Below are positions 17,701 through 26,391 of a stretch of DNA of 47,951 nucleotides, one piece after another (position 1 is the stretch's first letter; each line of letters begins with the position of its first letter). The stretch comes from Acidobacteriota bacterium (GTDB taxonomy: Bacteria > Acidobacteriota > Vicinamibacteria > Vicinamibacterales > CAVVIG01). A program made the position numbers and the translations under genes. The stretch lies in NCBI GenBank assembly GCA_023265175.1, contig JAHFUI010000012.1, positions 1 through 47,951 on the forward strand, given 5' to 3'. Below the pieces are notes generated by a model. It searched no databases. It was not told the origin of the DNA and was given only the letters and a program-made list of their open reading frames with translations.

Positions 17701-18282
17701 TCATCCCGCCGGAACGTCCTCGAATATCGATGAGAGCTCCAGCGTCAGGTCGGGAAAAAGCGGACTCGTGAATCGATCGCCCGTTTCCGCCGTGTACTCA
17801 CCGGCACGCTCGAAGGCAACGCCGGACGTCGCCCGTCGATGAACCTTCACCGTCTCGAGCTCCGGATCGATGATCCAGTACTCACAGACGTCGAAGCGCT
17901 CATAGAGCCGCCGTTTGACGATTTCGTCGGTCCGCCGGCGGCTGGGCGACAGGACTTCGATCGCGAGATCTGGCGACCCCGAGACGTTCTTGCGCGTCAG
18001 GATGTCGCGCCGCGCGTGTGACACGAATAGCAAGTCCGGCTCGACAACGTCGAACTGGGTGAAAACCACATCGAGCGGCGCCAGCAGGATGCGACCGATC
18101 GGGTGCCCGACAAGATAGCCGCGGATCAGGAAGTGCAAATTACCGATGACGACCTGGTGCGGGAGCGCTGGTGACGGCGACACGTACAGCTCACCGTCGA
18201 TGATTTCCCGCCGTAGGCCATCGTCCGGGAACAGTGCAAGATCTTCGTACGTGTAGCGGGTCGCTTCGCGCAGCGCGTCCAT
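17701..18282 (-). CDS. Uma2-family putative endonuclease
   Basis: This 193-residue protein has a PD-(D/E)xK nuclease-like core: EIIDGELYVSPSP near residue 22, VEPDLLFVS near 83, and PDLAIEVLSPSRRRTDE near 103. The final CEYWIIDPE near 128 is the Uma2 (DUF820) signature. The Met before DALREATRY is preferred because AAGGAG lies 9 bp upstream; another Met seven codons earlier has no Shine-Dalgarno. Uma2 proteins occur in expanded families and their biological role is unclear. Confidence 0.85.
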   Translation of the reverse strand: MDALREATRYTYEDLALFPDDGLRREIIDGELYVSPSPALPHQVVIGNLHFLIRGYLVGHPIGRILLAPLDVVFTQFDVVEPDLLFVSHARRDILTRKNVSGSPDLAIEVLSPSRRRTDEIVKRRLYERFDVCEYWIIDPELETVKVHRRATSGVAFERAGEYTAETGDRFTSPLFPDLTLELSSIFEDVPAG

Positions 18283-18436
18283 CTTGGGCGGCTCCTTCCG
18301 CATGCCGCGATTCTAACATCGTCACACGTGGTTCGACGATGCAGAAGACGAGCCACGGAGCGGACAGCGGAATCCCGAATGAAACCTGATGAAGCAGATG
18401 AGGATACGCGGAATCCGCGATCGCGAAGCCGGACTG

Positions 18437-18540
18437 CTACCGCAGTAGCTGCCGACCCGCCCAATTGAGGACGATCGTGATCGGCGGAGTCGAGGTGTCT
18501 TCGAGTGGCGTGTTCACGGGAAATCGTGCGACGGCAGCCG
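18437..18540 (-). pseudogene. C-terminal remnant of a WD40/PD40 (TolB-like) protein
   Basis: The minus strand encodes RFPVNTPLEDTSTPPITIVL then NWAGRQLLR and a stop. Acidobacterial PD40-propeller proteins and serine/threonine kinases often end in a very similar string (F-V-N-T-x-x-E-D, then P-I-T-x-V-x-N-W). Upstream the frame decays and no propeller repeats remain. The rest of this ~300-bp gap between the Uma2 gene and leuD shows nothing else I can support. Confidence 0.5.
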
Positions 18541-18602
18541 CGGCGATGGTTTTCGCAAAGGACGGCGAGATCATGGGGGCGGGCCCCATTTCGGCCCGTC
18601 GA

Positions 18603-19202
18603 TCAGAAGCCGCTGACGTAGGGCAGGCGGTTCGCAATGGCACGAACCTCATCGAACCGATCCAGCAGCATCGCGGTCGGATTCCACCGGCCGCTCACGA
18701 ACCCATCGCGCAGCGCGGGCGACACCGAGCCGGCCACACGAAGCGGGCCGGCTGTGATCGCGCCGGATTCGACGTTCGCCTCCACGACAACATCGGGCGT
18801 GCGCTCGATGAGCGTCTGCAACTGTTCGATCGCCGCGGGGTCGGCCGCGAAGCACGGAAGGCCGAGCATCGCGGAGTTGCCCTGGAAGATTTCCGAGAAC
18901 GACTCGCCCACGATCGCGCGAATCCCGTACCGCGCGAGGCCCTGCGGCGCATGCTCGCGCGACGATCCGCACCCGAAGTTCCTATTGACGATCAGAATCG
19001 CGGCCCCCGCGTGCCGTGGATCGCTGAACGGATGTTGCGGGTTGGCCTTGCGATCGTCTTCGAAGAGATGGCCTTCCAGCCCTTCGAATGAAACGGCCCG
19101 CAGATACCGCGCCGGCATGATCCGGTCCGTGTCGATGTCGTTGCCTCGAAGCGGAATGGCCCGGCCGCTCAAGGTCACGATGCGCTCAGGTGCGTAACTC
19201 AT
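18603..19202 (-). CDS. leuD: 3-isopropylmalate dehydratase small subunit
   Basis: This 199-residue swivel-domain subunit isomerises 2- to 3-isopropylmalate together with Leu[17 protein letters not shown] near residue 19 and [16 protein letters not shown] near 74 are the family signatures. The ATG overlaps the leuC stop by four bases (ATGA), so this start is well supported over longer upstream frames. Length is normal. It is the last gene of the leuCD operon. Confidence 0.95.
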   Translation of the reverse strand: MSYAPERIVTLSGRAIPLRGNDIDTDRIMPARYLRAVSFEGLEGHLFEDDRKANPQHPFSDPRHAGAAILIVNRNFGCGSSREHAPQGLARYGIRAIVGESFSEIFQGNSAMLGLPCFAADPAAIEQLQTLIERTPDVVVEANVESGAITAGPLRVAGSVSPALRDGFVSGRWNPTAMLLDRFDEVRAIANRLPYVSGF

Positions 19203-20587
19203 GCGGGTACCCCTTCGAGGATTTCGCGCACGTCGGCCACCTCGCCTGCGAGAGCGGCGGCTGCCACCATCGCCGGGCTCATGAGCAACGTCCGGCCTGT
19301 CGGACTCCCTTGGCGGCCCTTGAAGTTCCGGTTCGACGAGGACGCGCACACTTCGCGGCCCTGGAGCCGGTCGGTGTTCATGCCTAGGCACATCGAGCAG
19401 CCGGCCCCCCGCCACTCGAAACCGGCGGCCATGAAGACCTCGTGCAGGCCGCGGGTTTCCGCGTCGCGCGCGACCGTACTCGATCCAGGCACGACGAGCG
19501 CCTTCACGTGGGGCGCCACGTGGTGACCGTGGACCACGCGCGCCGCTTCTTCCAGATCCGAGAGACGGCCGTTGGTGCACGACCCGATGAACGCGACGTC
19601 GATCTTGGTGCCCCGGACACGCGCGCCGCGCGTGAAGCCCATGAAGGCCAGCGCCTCCTCGTCCGCATCGGCCGGAATCGACTCGCCGATGCTCACCGAT
19701 TGTCCGGGATTGATCCCCCAGGTCACTGTCGGTTCGATCGAGGCCGCCTCGAATTGCACACGGTCGTCGTAGCGCGCGTTCTTGTCCGACGCGATTTGCC
19801 GCCACCACTGCACCGCGCGGTCGAACCCGTCGCCGGCGGGGGCAAAGCGCCGCCCTCGCAGATAGGCAAAGGTCGTGTCGTCCGGATTGACGTATCCGGC
19901 GCGCGCCCCCCCCTCGATCGACATGTTGCAGATCGTCATCCGCTCGTCGATCGTCATCCGGTCAATCGCGCTGCCGCCGTACTCGTACGCGTAGCCGTTG
20001 CCGCCCTGCACGCCGAGGCGCCTGATGATCGTCAGGATCACGTCCTTCGCGTAGACGCCGGGCGACAACGGTCCGTTCACGTCGACGCGTCGGACCTTCA
20101 ACGGCTCGAGCGCGAGGCATTGCGACGCGAGGACGTCGCGCACCTGCGACGTGCCGATGCCGAAGGCAATCGCGCCGACGGCCCCATGCGTCGGGGTGTG
20201 GCTGTCGCCGCACGCGATCGTCATGCCGGGCTGCGTGAGACCGAGCGCCGGGCCGATCACATGGACGATGCCCTGTTCCGGGCTGTCGGGCCCCCAGAGG
20301 TTGATCCCGAACTCCCGGCAGTTGCGCTCCAGCGCCGTCGTCATTTCCTCGGCCATGAGGTCGAGAAACGGCCGCCGTCGCGAATCGGTGGGGACGATGT
20401 GATCGACAGTGGCGAACGTGCGATTCGGGTAAGCGACGCGCCAGCCGTGCTGGCGCAGCATATCGAACGCTTGCGGGCTCGTCACTTCGTGCACAAGGTG
20501 CAGGCCGACGAACAGTTGTGTCTGTCCGCTCGGAAGCGTGCGTACGGTGTGGGCGTTCCAAACCTTCTGGAAGAGGGTCTCAGCCAT
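19199..20587 (-). CDS. leuC: 3-isopropylmalate dehydratase large subunit
   Basis: This 462-residue aconitase-family subunit carries the [4Fe-4S] cluster. Its cysteines are visible in [15 protein letters not shown] near residue 335 and [13 protein letters not shown] near 395-402. [15 protein letters not shown] near residue 125 supplies active-site residues. It works with LeuD directly downstream. Length is normal. A perfect 10-bp palindrome sits immediately upstream of its start codon. Confidence 0.96.
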   Translation of the reverse strand: MAETLFQKVWNAHTVRTLPSGQTQLFVGLHLVHEVTSPQAFDMLRQHGWRVAYPNRTFATVDHIVPTDSRRRPFLDLMAEEMTTALERNCREFGINLWGPDSPEQGIVHVIGPALGLTQPGMTIACGDSHTPTHGAVGAIAFGIGTSQVRDVLASQCLALEPLKVRRVDVNGPLSPGVYAKDVILTIIRRLGVQGGNGYAYEYGGSAIDRMTIDERMTICNMSIEGGARAGYVNPDDTTFAYLRGRRFAPAGDGFDRAVQWWRQIASDKNARYDDRVQFEAASIEPTVTWGINPGQSVSIGESIPADADEEALAFMGFTRGARVRGTKIDVAFIGSCTNGRLSDLEEAARVVHGHHVAPHVKALVVPGSSTVARDAETRGLHEVFMAAGFEWRGAGCSMCLGMNTDRLQGREVCASSSNRNFKGRQGSPTGRTLLMSPAMVAAAALAGEVADVREILEGVPA

Positions 20588-20588
20588 G

Positions 20589-20611
20589 GTTTCAAAGCTG
20601 CGCTTTGAAAC
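20589..20611. promoter_or_regulatory. Perfect palindrome at the leuC start
   Basis: GTTTCAAAGC and GCTTTGAAAC pair perfectly around TGC. The arm nearest leuC begins one base before its ATG, where a ribosome-binding site would be. In the leuC transcript the hairpin could hide the start region; as DNA it could be an operator between leuC and the divergent subtilase gene. Confidence 0.6.
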
Positions 20612-20623
20612 TAGAATACCTGA

Positions 20624-22270
20624 ATGCCAAGTTTTCGTGTGCCCCTCGTTTTGATCGCGCTGTCGGTCGGCTTTGTGGAGATCTTCGGAGTGGCCGGCCG
20701 CGGCCAGACAGCGGACATCGCGCCGCTCGATGTCGTCGTCGGTCTTGGTCTTCCCGCCGTCGATCGCGGCGTCATCTCCGGCTCATCGCGGGTGCCCGAC
20801 AGTCCGGAAACGCGGGTTCGGCGTTCGATACGCTTGAGCTCGGCTACGCCAGATCGCATCGGTGCCTCAGGCGTCCGTTACGTGCCGGGACGTGTGATCG
20901 TGAAGTTCCGTGATGGCGTGTCGACGCCAGCGCGCCTCTCGACGCTATCGATCGCGTCGCGGACCGCGTCGATGTCCGAGAGGCCTGCGTACGCAAACTT
21001 CGATGTGGTCCGAATCGACACGAGCGAGGATGCAGAGGCCGTTGCGCAGGCGCTCGGGCAGCGACCGGACGTCGAGTACGCGCAAGCGGCGTATCGGCTT
21101 CACACGGAATTCAAACCGAACGATCCGTATTACGCCACGAGACAATGGAATCTTCCGCTGATCGATTTGGAGCGCGCGTGGGACATTCAGCCGCAGGCCG
21201 GCTCGTCGATTACCGTCGCCGTCGTCGATACCGGGATCGCCTATACGAACGCGACGATCACCCAGACCGCGGGCGCGTGGGTCGAAGGTTGCGTCGACAG
21301 GGCGCCTGACTGCGTACCGGGACCGCGCCCGGCGCTCGGCCGGCTCACGCTTCCCTACGCTGCAGCTCCGCAACTTGGAGCCATCAGCCGGTTCGTAGCC
21401 CCGCACGATTTCATCTGGGACACGTCCACCCCGCTCGACCTGGACGGTCACGGTACGCACGTCAGCGGCACGATCGGCCAGTTGACCAACGACGGCATCG
21501 GCACGGCTGGCGTCGCCTTCGGGGTGAAGCTGATGCCCGTCAAAGTGATCGACGGCGACTGGGATGACATCCTCGGTGCGCCGAACTTTGGGACCGACGA
21601 TATCGTGGCGCGCGGCATCCGGTACGCGGCCGACAACGGCGCGAAGGTGCTCAACCTGAGCATCGGCCGCAGCAGTCCTTCGGATTGCGGGACTCGGCCC
21701 ACCCAAGCCGGATGCTCGCCCATCATCGAGGACGCAGTCCGGTATGCGGTCTCCAAGGGCGCGTTCCTTGCGGTCGCTGGGGGCAACGACTTCGAGGACG
21801 GCAACCCGACGCAGCTCATTCCCGAGATCTGCTCCCGCGTCAACGGTTGCGTCTCGGTGGCAGCCGTGGATCCGCTCAAGCAGCACTCGTTCTTCTCGAG
21901 CACCGGCAGTTGGATTGAGCTGGCGGCGCCGGGCGGTTCGAATCGCGGGTTCAGCGAGGGCGGATTTATCTGGCAACAGACCTTCGACTTCAAGTACACC
22001 GACACGTTCCTGCAGCCGCCCGCTCGATACGACGCGCCGCGGTTCGACGTGCTCGGCTACATCGGATATATCGGGACGTCGCAGGCGACGCCGCACGTCG
22101 TGGGCGTGGCCGCGATGCTGATGCAGCAGGGGATTACCGATCCGGCAGCGGTTGAAGCGGCGCTGGAGAAATTCGCCACCGACTTGGGCGATCCCGGGCG
22201 CGACTCGTTGTATGGATTCGGTTTGATCAATGCCCGCAACGCGCTGCGCGGACTGGGGATCGGGAAATAG
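20624..22270 (+). CDS. S8 family serine peptidase (subtilase)
   Basis: This 548-residue secreted protease has a signal peptide ([20 protein letters not shown]) and an inhibitor-like propeptide ([14 protein letters not shown] through [11 protein letters not shown]). The catalytic domain has Asp in [10 protein letters not shown] near residue 200, His in [12 protein letters not shown] near 273, Asn in AVAGGND near 386, and Ser in [14 protein letters not shown] near 485. The Ser motif has Gln where many subtilases have Met. Cys pairs in the inserts suggest disulfides outside the cytosol. It probably degrades external protein. Confidence 0.94.
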   Translation: MPSFRVPLVLIALSVGFVEIFGVAGRGQTADIAPLDVVVGLGLPAVDRGVISGSSRVPDSPETRVRRSIRLSSATPDRIGASGVRYVPGRVIVKFRDGVSTPARLSTLSIASRTASMSERPAYANFDVVRIDTSEDAEAVAQALGQRPDVEYAQAAYRLHTEFKPNDPYYATRQWNLPLIDLERAWDIQPQAGSSITVAVVDTGIAYTNATITQTAGAWVEGCVDRAPDCVPGPRPALGRLTLPYAAAPQLGAISRFVAPHDFIWDTSTPLDLDGHGTHVSGTIGQLTNDGIGTAGVAFGVKLMPVKVIDGDWDDILGAPNFGTDDIVARGIRYAADNGAKVLNLSIGRSSPSDCGTRPTQAGCSPIIEDAVRYAVSKGAFLAVAGGNDFEDGNPTQLIPEICSRVNGCVSVAAVDPLKQHSFFSSTGSWIELAAPGGSNRGFSEGGFIWQQTFDFKYTDTFLQPPARYDAPRFDVLGYIGYIGTSQATPHVVGVAAMLMQQGITDPAAVEAALEKFATDLGDPGRDSLYGFGLINARNALRGLGIGK

Positions 22271-22272
22271 TG

Positions 22273-22354
22273 AATTTGGTTATCTGGTCTGGTTATCTGG
22301 TCATTTGGCTCCTCAATTGATCAATCAATGACCAGATAACCAGATGACCAGATT
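22273..22354. repeat. CTGGTTAT inverted-tandem element, copy 3
   Basis: The left arm has TTGGTTATCTGGTCTGG-type units. The spacer includes CAATTGATCAATCAATG, and the right arm has ACCAGATAACCAG-type units. It is shorter and more degenerate than copies 1 and 2, with a different left spacer but a similar right edge. It lies between the subtilase gene and the barrel gene. Confidence 0.85.
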
Positions 22355-22369
22355 TTGGGGATCACTTGC

Positions 22370-23023
22370 ATGAGACTCGCGATTGCGCTGTTTCTGGCGC
22401 TCGCGCTTGCCGCCCCGCTCGGGGCGCAGACGCGCCGTTCGACCGTCGGCTCAGACGATACGCCGGCCGTCTCCTTCCGTCCATTTTTCGTCGGCGCGGC
22501 ACAGCAGCTTGCGGCGAAGAACACGTTCAAGGCCGTGTTCGGCCAGTCGGTCCAACCTTTCTGGGGCGGCGGGCTTCAGGTGGCGCTAGGCGGCGGGATC
22601 TATATCGAGATCGGTGTCTCGCGTTTCAAGAAGACCGGGCAGCGGGCGTTCGTCAACAATGGCCAGGCTTTTCCGCTGGGCATCCCGCTGACCGCGACCA
22701 TCACGCCGGTCGAAGTCAGCGGCGGCTACCGGTTTCGCGTGTCGCCGCGCGTGCTCCCGTACGCCGGCGCAGGTATCTCGCGGTACGCGTACATCGAAAC
22801 CTCGGATTTCGCTGACGCCGGCGAGAACGTCGACGCCACGCACACGGGCTTTCTGGTCGTCGGCGGCGTCGAGTTGCGCGTGCACCGATGGGTGGGCGTC
22901 GGCGTCGATTTTCAATACACGCATATCCCGGGCATTCTCGGCAGCGGCGGGGTCTCCAAAGAGCTCGGTGAAAACGATCTCGGCGGGACGGCTTTACGCG
23001 TGAAGGTTCTGGTCGGACGGTGA
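22370..23023 (+). CDS. Outer-membrane beta-barrel protein
   Basis: This 217-residue protein has a signal peptide (MRLAIALFLALALAAPLGAQ) and alternating amphipathic strands (GGGLQVALGGGIYIEIGVSR, PVEVSGGYRFRVSPRVLPYA, VGVGVDFQYTHIPGI), ending in a hydrophobic strand, as in OmpA-like eight-stranded barrels. The Met before RLAIAL is chosen to give a clean signal peptide. Its stop overlaps the next gene's GTG by four bases, so barrel and small protein are co-translated. Confidence 0.82.
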   Translation: MRLAIALFLALALAAPLGAQTRRSTVGSDDTPAVSFRPFFVGAAQQLAAKNTFKAVFGQSVQPFWGGGLQVALGGGIYIEIGVSRFKKTGQRAFVNNGQAFPLGIPLTATITPVEVSGGYRFRVSPRVLPYAGAGISRYAYIETSDFADAGENVDATHTGFLVVGGVELRVHRWVGVGVDFQYTHIPGILGSGGVSKELGENDLGGTALRVKVLVGR

Positions 23024-23283
23024 ACCTCTCGCTTCTGCGGACGCATCTCGCTGAAATTCTGCGAGGCGCCGCGCTTGGCCGCTACGAGCGGGATCTTCGA
23101 CAGCAGACCGCAGAGCTCAACGACTTGTTCCTGCTGCTCTGTTTCATGGAGGCGGCCGGAATGCCAAACCCGGCGACGTTGTATCTGCTGGAAATCTACC
23201 CGTACCTCCTCGAACAATTCCACCAGTGGCACCGGCGGATGGGCATCGAGCATTCACCGCTCGACGGCCTGCCGTGTTGTTAG
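23020..23283 (+). CDS. Small protein ending in Cys-Cys (resembles 'cory-CC-star')
   Basis: This 87-residue helical protein is rich in Leu (LNDLFLLLCFMEAAGMPNPA, LYLLEIYPYLLEQFHQWHRR) and ends precisely in two cysteines before the stop. I recall a family of this size and ending, called cory-CC-star, found beside ArsA-like ATPases; I could not check this. It starts with GTG overlapping the barrel gene (GTGA). The ArsA/Get3-family ATPase follows 112 bp later. The terminal Cys pair could bind metal or another thiol, or be a recognised tail. Confidence 0.7.
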   Translation: MNLSLLRTHLAEILRGAALGRYERDLRQQTAELNDLFLLLCFMEAAGMPNPATLYLLEIYPYLLEQFHQWHRRMGIEHSPLDGLPCC

Positions 23284-23309
23284 GTGGATTCTTCATCGAC
23301 TGTTTTTTG

Positions 23310-23374
23310 CCACGAAAACACGAAAGCACGAAAAAGATCACGTCTGTCTTCTTCGTGTTTTCGTGTTTTCGTGG
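23310..23374. repeat. CACGAAAA inverted-tandem hairpin
   Basis: The left arm is CCACGAAAACACGAAAGCACG, followed by AA. The right arm is its near-perfect complement, built of TTCGTGTT 8-bp units, with a 19-nt spacer. It lies between the Cys-Cys gene and the ATPase gene. The architecture is the same as the CTGGTTAT elements, with a different 8-bp unit. Confidence 0.85.
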
Positions 23375-23395
23375 TTGCATTTGAATCTCGGTGAC

Positions 23396-24337
23396 ATGAT
23401 CTCGCTTCTTGATCGTCAGGTCGTCTTCTTCGGCGGGAAAGGCGGCGTCGGGAAGACGACGTGCTCGTCGGCGTTCGCGTTGGCGGCGAGCCGCCGCGGC
23501 CAGCGCGTGCTGCTGGTATCGACCGATCCCGCGCATTCGACGTCGGACATCTTCGAGCGGCCCATCGGGCCGGAGGAGCGGGAGATCGAGCCCCGGCTCC
23601 GGGCGATCGAGATCGACGCCCTTCGCGAGTCGGCGCGCTATGTCGGCGAGGTAAAGCGCGACATCGAGCGCATGTTCGCGCCCGCCGTCATCCGCCAGGC
23701 GCACCGGCAAATCGACATGGCGGCCGCCTCGCCCGGTCTCGCGGACGTGGCGCTGCTCGATCGCATGATCGACCTGATCATCGAGCGCGAGGCCCGGTAC
23801 GACCTGATCGTGTTCGACACGGCGCCGACCGGCCACACCGTTCAGCTCCTGCGCATGCCCGAGGTGATGGAAACCTGGATCCGGGCGCTCGTGAAGCACC
23901 GCCGCGCGCTCGTCGAGATCGATCGCGGCACGGAAAACCAGGACGAGGCGGTCTCCTCGTCCGACGATCCCGTGCTGGCGGCGCTCGAGCGGCGCCATGA
24001 GCGGCTGAAGCTGCTGCGCGCCCGCGTGCTCGATCGCGCCAATACGTCGTTCGTGCTCGTGACGATCCCCGAACGGCTCGCGATCGAGGAGACGGCGCGC
24101 GCGGCCGAGCTCCTCGCCGCCACCGGCATCGGCGTCGGCGCGCTCATCGTCAACCGCATTCTCCCGGATGATCTGGAAGGGGAGTTCTACCGCTCGCGCA
24201 AGGCGCAGGAATCGCAGTACCTGCAGGAGCTCACGAGGCGATTTTCACGCGTACGACGAACCGATGTACGCCAGCTCCCGCACGATGTGTACGGTCTGGC
24301 ATCGCTGGCCCTGATCAGCGAGCAGCTGCTGCGATGA
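23396..24337 (+). CDS. ArsA/Get3-family ATPase
   Basis: This 313-residue SIMIBI ATPase has a deviant Walker A (GGKGGVGKTTCS, residues ~13-24), an A-loop-like VSTDPAHSTSD near residue 42 and a switch II DTAPTGHTVQLLRMPE near residue 140. Eukaryotic Get3 inserts tail-anchored membrane proteins, while bacterial ArsA energises arsenite export. The arsenite-binding Cys triad of ArsA is not seen, nor is an arsB or arsR gene, so a client-protein or assembly role is more likely. It follows the barrel and Cys-Cys genes. Confidence 0.88.
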   Translation: MISLLDRQVVFFGGKGGVGKTTCSSAFALAASRRGQRVLLVSTDPAHSTSDIFERPIGPEEREIEPRLRAIEIDALRESARYVGEVKRDIERMFAPAVIRQAHRQIDMAAASPGLADVALLDRMIDLIIEREARYDLIVFDTAPTGHTVQLLRMPEVMETWIRALVKHRRALVEIDRGTENQDEAVSSSDDPVLAALERRHERLKLLRARVLDRANTSFVLVTIPERLAIEETARAAELLAATGIGVGALIVNRILPDDLEGEFYRSRKAQESQYLQELTRRFSRVRRTDVRQLPHDVYGLASLALISEQLLR

Positions 24338-24448
24338 ACGCCGGGGCCCAACCGCCTCCGCACGGCTACGGTAGTCCGCCGAATCGACGCGAAGGCGGAA
24401 GGAACGCGCGGTTGTCCCGGGCCGGCAGAGGGCGTATCATCAAACGAG

Positions 24449-24751
24449 ATGTCGTCTCGTCGAGGGAGCCATCGTCGGTGGCGCCGCCAGACCATGATCG
24501 GGGCGGCCATCTACGTTTTCTTTCTGGTTACGGCGCAATTCGAGCACCACGATATCCTCTGTCACCTCAAGAACCCGCAGCACTGCACGGCGTGCACGTC
24601 GAGCCAGCTCGGCTCGGACCCGCAGGCCCTGACCGTTCCAGCCACCTCGCACCTCGCTGACCTCGGTCGCGCGATCACCGTCCATCTGATCGCCGACGGC
24701 ACGCTGCGCTCGTTTAGCTCCACCGGACGATCGCCTCCGCTTCACGCCTAA
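24449..24751 (+). CDS. Small membrane protein with His/Cys-rich segment
   Basis: This 100-residue protein has an Arg-rich N-terminus, one hydrophobic segment (MIGAAIYVFFLVTAQ), and an extracytoplasmic stretch of His and Cys (FEHHDILCHLKNPQHCTACT). The layout resembles small metal-binding proteins found at the head of metal-transport clusters. It precedes the porin, ZnuA-like and ZnuB-like genes. Metal binding is inferred from residue content and neighbours. The protein could start at the internal Met before IGAAIY. Confidence 0.6.
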   Translation: MSSRRGSHRRWRRQTMIGAAIYVFFLVTAQFEHHDILCHLKNPQHCTACTSSQLGSDPQALTVPATSHLADLGRAITVHLIADGTLRSFSSTGRSPPLHA

Positions 24752-24778
24752 TCGGCAGACTCTTTCAACAGTGGCCGT

Positions 24779-24816
24779 GCGGGGCTTGTGCCCCGCGGGC
24801 AGGCTTGAAGGCCTGC
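24779..24816. repeat. Two adjacent GC palindromes upstream of the porin gene
   Basis: GCGGGGC-TTGT-GCCCCGC (24779-24796) is followed at once by GCAGGC-TTGAAG-GCCTGC (24799-24816). They resemble the TTCA-loop palindrome near 6.46 kb and look like dispersed extragenic palindromes. They may also shape the leader of the porin transcript. Confidence 0.7.
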
Positions 24817-24870
24817 GCGACATGCGATTGAGGGTTCCGCGCACCTCCGCGGCAACCTCTGGAGGAGAAG

Positions 24871-26262
24871 ATGCGAGCGTTGCATTATGTGCACGCATCC
24901 ATGATCGCGGCAGTTCTCGTCGGAGCGCCGAGCGCGGCCCCGGCGCAGACGCCGGATGCACAGGCGTTGCGCAATGAGCCCAGCAACGCGCAGGCGTTGC
25001 GTGACGAAATCGACCAGCTCAGACGGGACTTCGATGCGGTGCGGCAGCAGTACGGCGATCGTCTCACCGCGCTCGAGACCAGACTCTCGGCGATCCAAGA
25101 CGGCGCGCCGCCCGCGGCGGCAGCCGTGCCTGCGCAGCCCGCCGTCGGGCAGAGGCCGACGGCCGAGGTGCCAGCGGGCGCGGCCGGCGTCGGCGGGCCC
25201 ACCGGCGCGCTACCGGTCTACGGGGCGGCGGTTGCCGGATCGAAGGTCTTCAATCCGGACATGGCGGTGATCGGTGATTTCCTTGGTGCCGCCGGACAGA
25301 ACAAGGCTGCCCGACAGAACAATGTCAGCCCGAATCCGGCGCTCGAGATGCATGAGTCGGAAGCCTCGTTCCAGGCGGTGGTCGATCCCTACGCGCGCGC
25401 CGATTTCTTCATTTCGTTCGGCGAGGAAGGCGTCAACCTCGAGGAAGGCTTCGTGACGTTCACGTCCCTGCCGGGAGGTCTTCTGACGAAAGTGGGCAAA
25501 ATGCGCGCCGCTTTCGGCAAGGTCAACGGCCTCCATAACCACCTGCTCCCGTGGACCGATCGCCCGCTGGTGATCAACAACCTCGTGGGAGGCGAAGACG
25601 GCATCGATGACGCCGGCATCTCGGTAGCGCGGTTGATTCCAAATCCATGGATGTTTCTCGAGGCGACCGGTCAGGTGTTCCGGGGCGACTCCGGCGCGGA
25701 TCCGAACGGGAACCCGTTGTTCAAGACGACCCAGCGCGGGGAGCTCAGCTACGTCGGGCACCTCCGTGCCTATCAGGACCTCACCGACAACGCCAACATC
25801 GACCTCGGGTTCTCGTACTCGCGCGGCCATAATGGCGCGAGCAACGGCAATCTCGTGGATCCAGGTTCGTTGGTCACGCAGCTGTACGGCATCGATGCGA
25901 CGTATCGATGGAAGCCGCTGCAGCGATCGATTTATCAGTCGTTCGTCGGCCGCACCGAGTGGATCTGGAGCCGCCGCGATCAGTTGACGAGCGTCCAGAG
26001 TGGCTCGGGCATGTACCTCTCGGGCGATTATCAGTTCGGGCGGCGCTGGTTCGCGGGCGCCCGATACGATCGCGCGAACCGCGCGGACGTTGCGTCGATG
26101 CTCGACACCGGCCAGTCGCTCGTGCTCACGTACTGGCCCAGCGAGTTCAGCCAGGTGCGCGGTCAATACCGGCGCACGGCGTACGCGATCGGACCGGCCG
26201 ACAACGAGCTCCTGTTCCAGTTCCAGTTTGCCATCGGGGCGCACGGCGCGCACCCGTTTTAG
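24871..26262 (+). CDS. Porin-like outer-membrane protein of the metal-uptake cluster
   Basis: This 463-residue protein has a signal peptide ending APAQ, a coiled coil (LRDEIDQLRRDFDAVRQQYG and on, residues ~45-75) and an Ala/Pro-rich linker. The rest is an all-strand barrel ending in ELLFQFQFAIGAHGAHPF. The coiled coil may reach toward peptidoglycan or form a trimer. GGAGGAG precedes the start. The binding-protein and permease genes follow on the same strand, so it likely admits a metal ion or its chelate across the outer membrane. Confidence 0.8.
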   Translation: MRALHYVHASMIAAVLVGAPSAAPAQTPDAQALRNEPSNAQALRDEIDQLRRDFDAVRQQYGDRLTALETRLSAIQDGAPPAAAAVPAQPAVGQRPTAEVPAGAAGVGGPTGALPVYGAAVAGSKVFNPDMAVIGDFLGAAGQNKAARQNNVSPNPALEMHESEASFQAVVDPYARADFFISFGEEGVNLEEGFVTFTSLPGGLLTKVGKMRAAFGKVNGLHNHLLPWTDRPLVINNLVGGEDGIDDAGISVARLIPNPWMFLEATGQVFRGDSGADPNGNPLFKTTQRGELSYVGHLRAYQDLTDNANIDLGFSYSRGHNGASNGNLVDPGSLVTQLYGIDATYRWKPLQRSIYQSFVGRTEWIWSRRDQLTSVQSGSGMYLSGDYQFGRRWFAGARYDRANRADVASMLDTGQSLVLTYWPSEFSQVRGQYRRTAYAIGPADNELLFQFQFAIGAHGAHPF

Positions 26263-26343
26263 TCGTCAGTCGTCAGTCGTCAGTCGTCAGTCATCAGTCG
26301 GCAGTCGTTGGTCGGCAGTCGTTGGTCGGCAGTCGTTGGTCGG
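26263..26343. repeat. CAGTCGT tandem array
   Basis: Five 7-bp CAGTCGT-type units are followed by three 14-bp units (CGGCAGTCGTTGGT). The array starts directly after the porin stop codon. It has no inverted arm, unlike most other arrays here. It lies between two genes that should be co-transcribed, so it may form a spacer or structure in the mRNA. Confidence 0.85.
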
Positions 26344-26391
26344 ATGGAGGTCGGGTCTTGTGAGACCCGGAGAACTGGTGGTGAGGAAGCC

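Noticed and set aside
18304-18436. Possible gene between the Uma2 gene and the PD40 remnant
   Set aside because: No frame with a plausible start, domain or consistent codon use was found.
23396-24337. Arsenic resistance operon
   Set aside because: The ATPase is ArsA-family, but there is no arsB, arsC, arsD or arsR nearby and the metalloid-binding cysteines are not visible.
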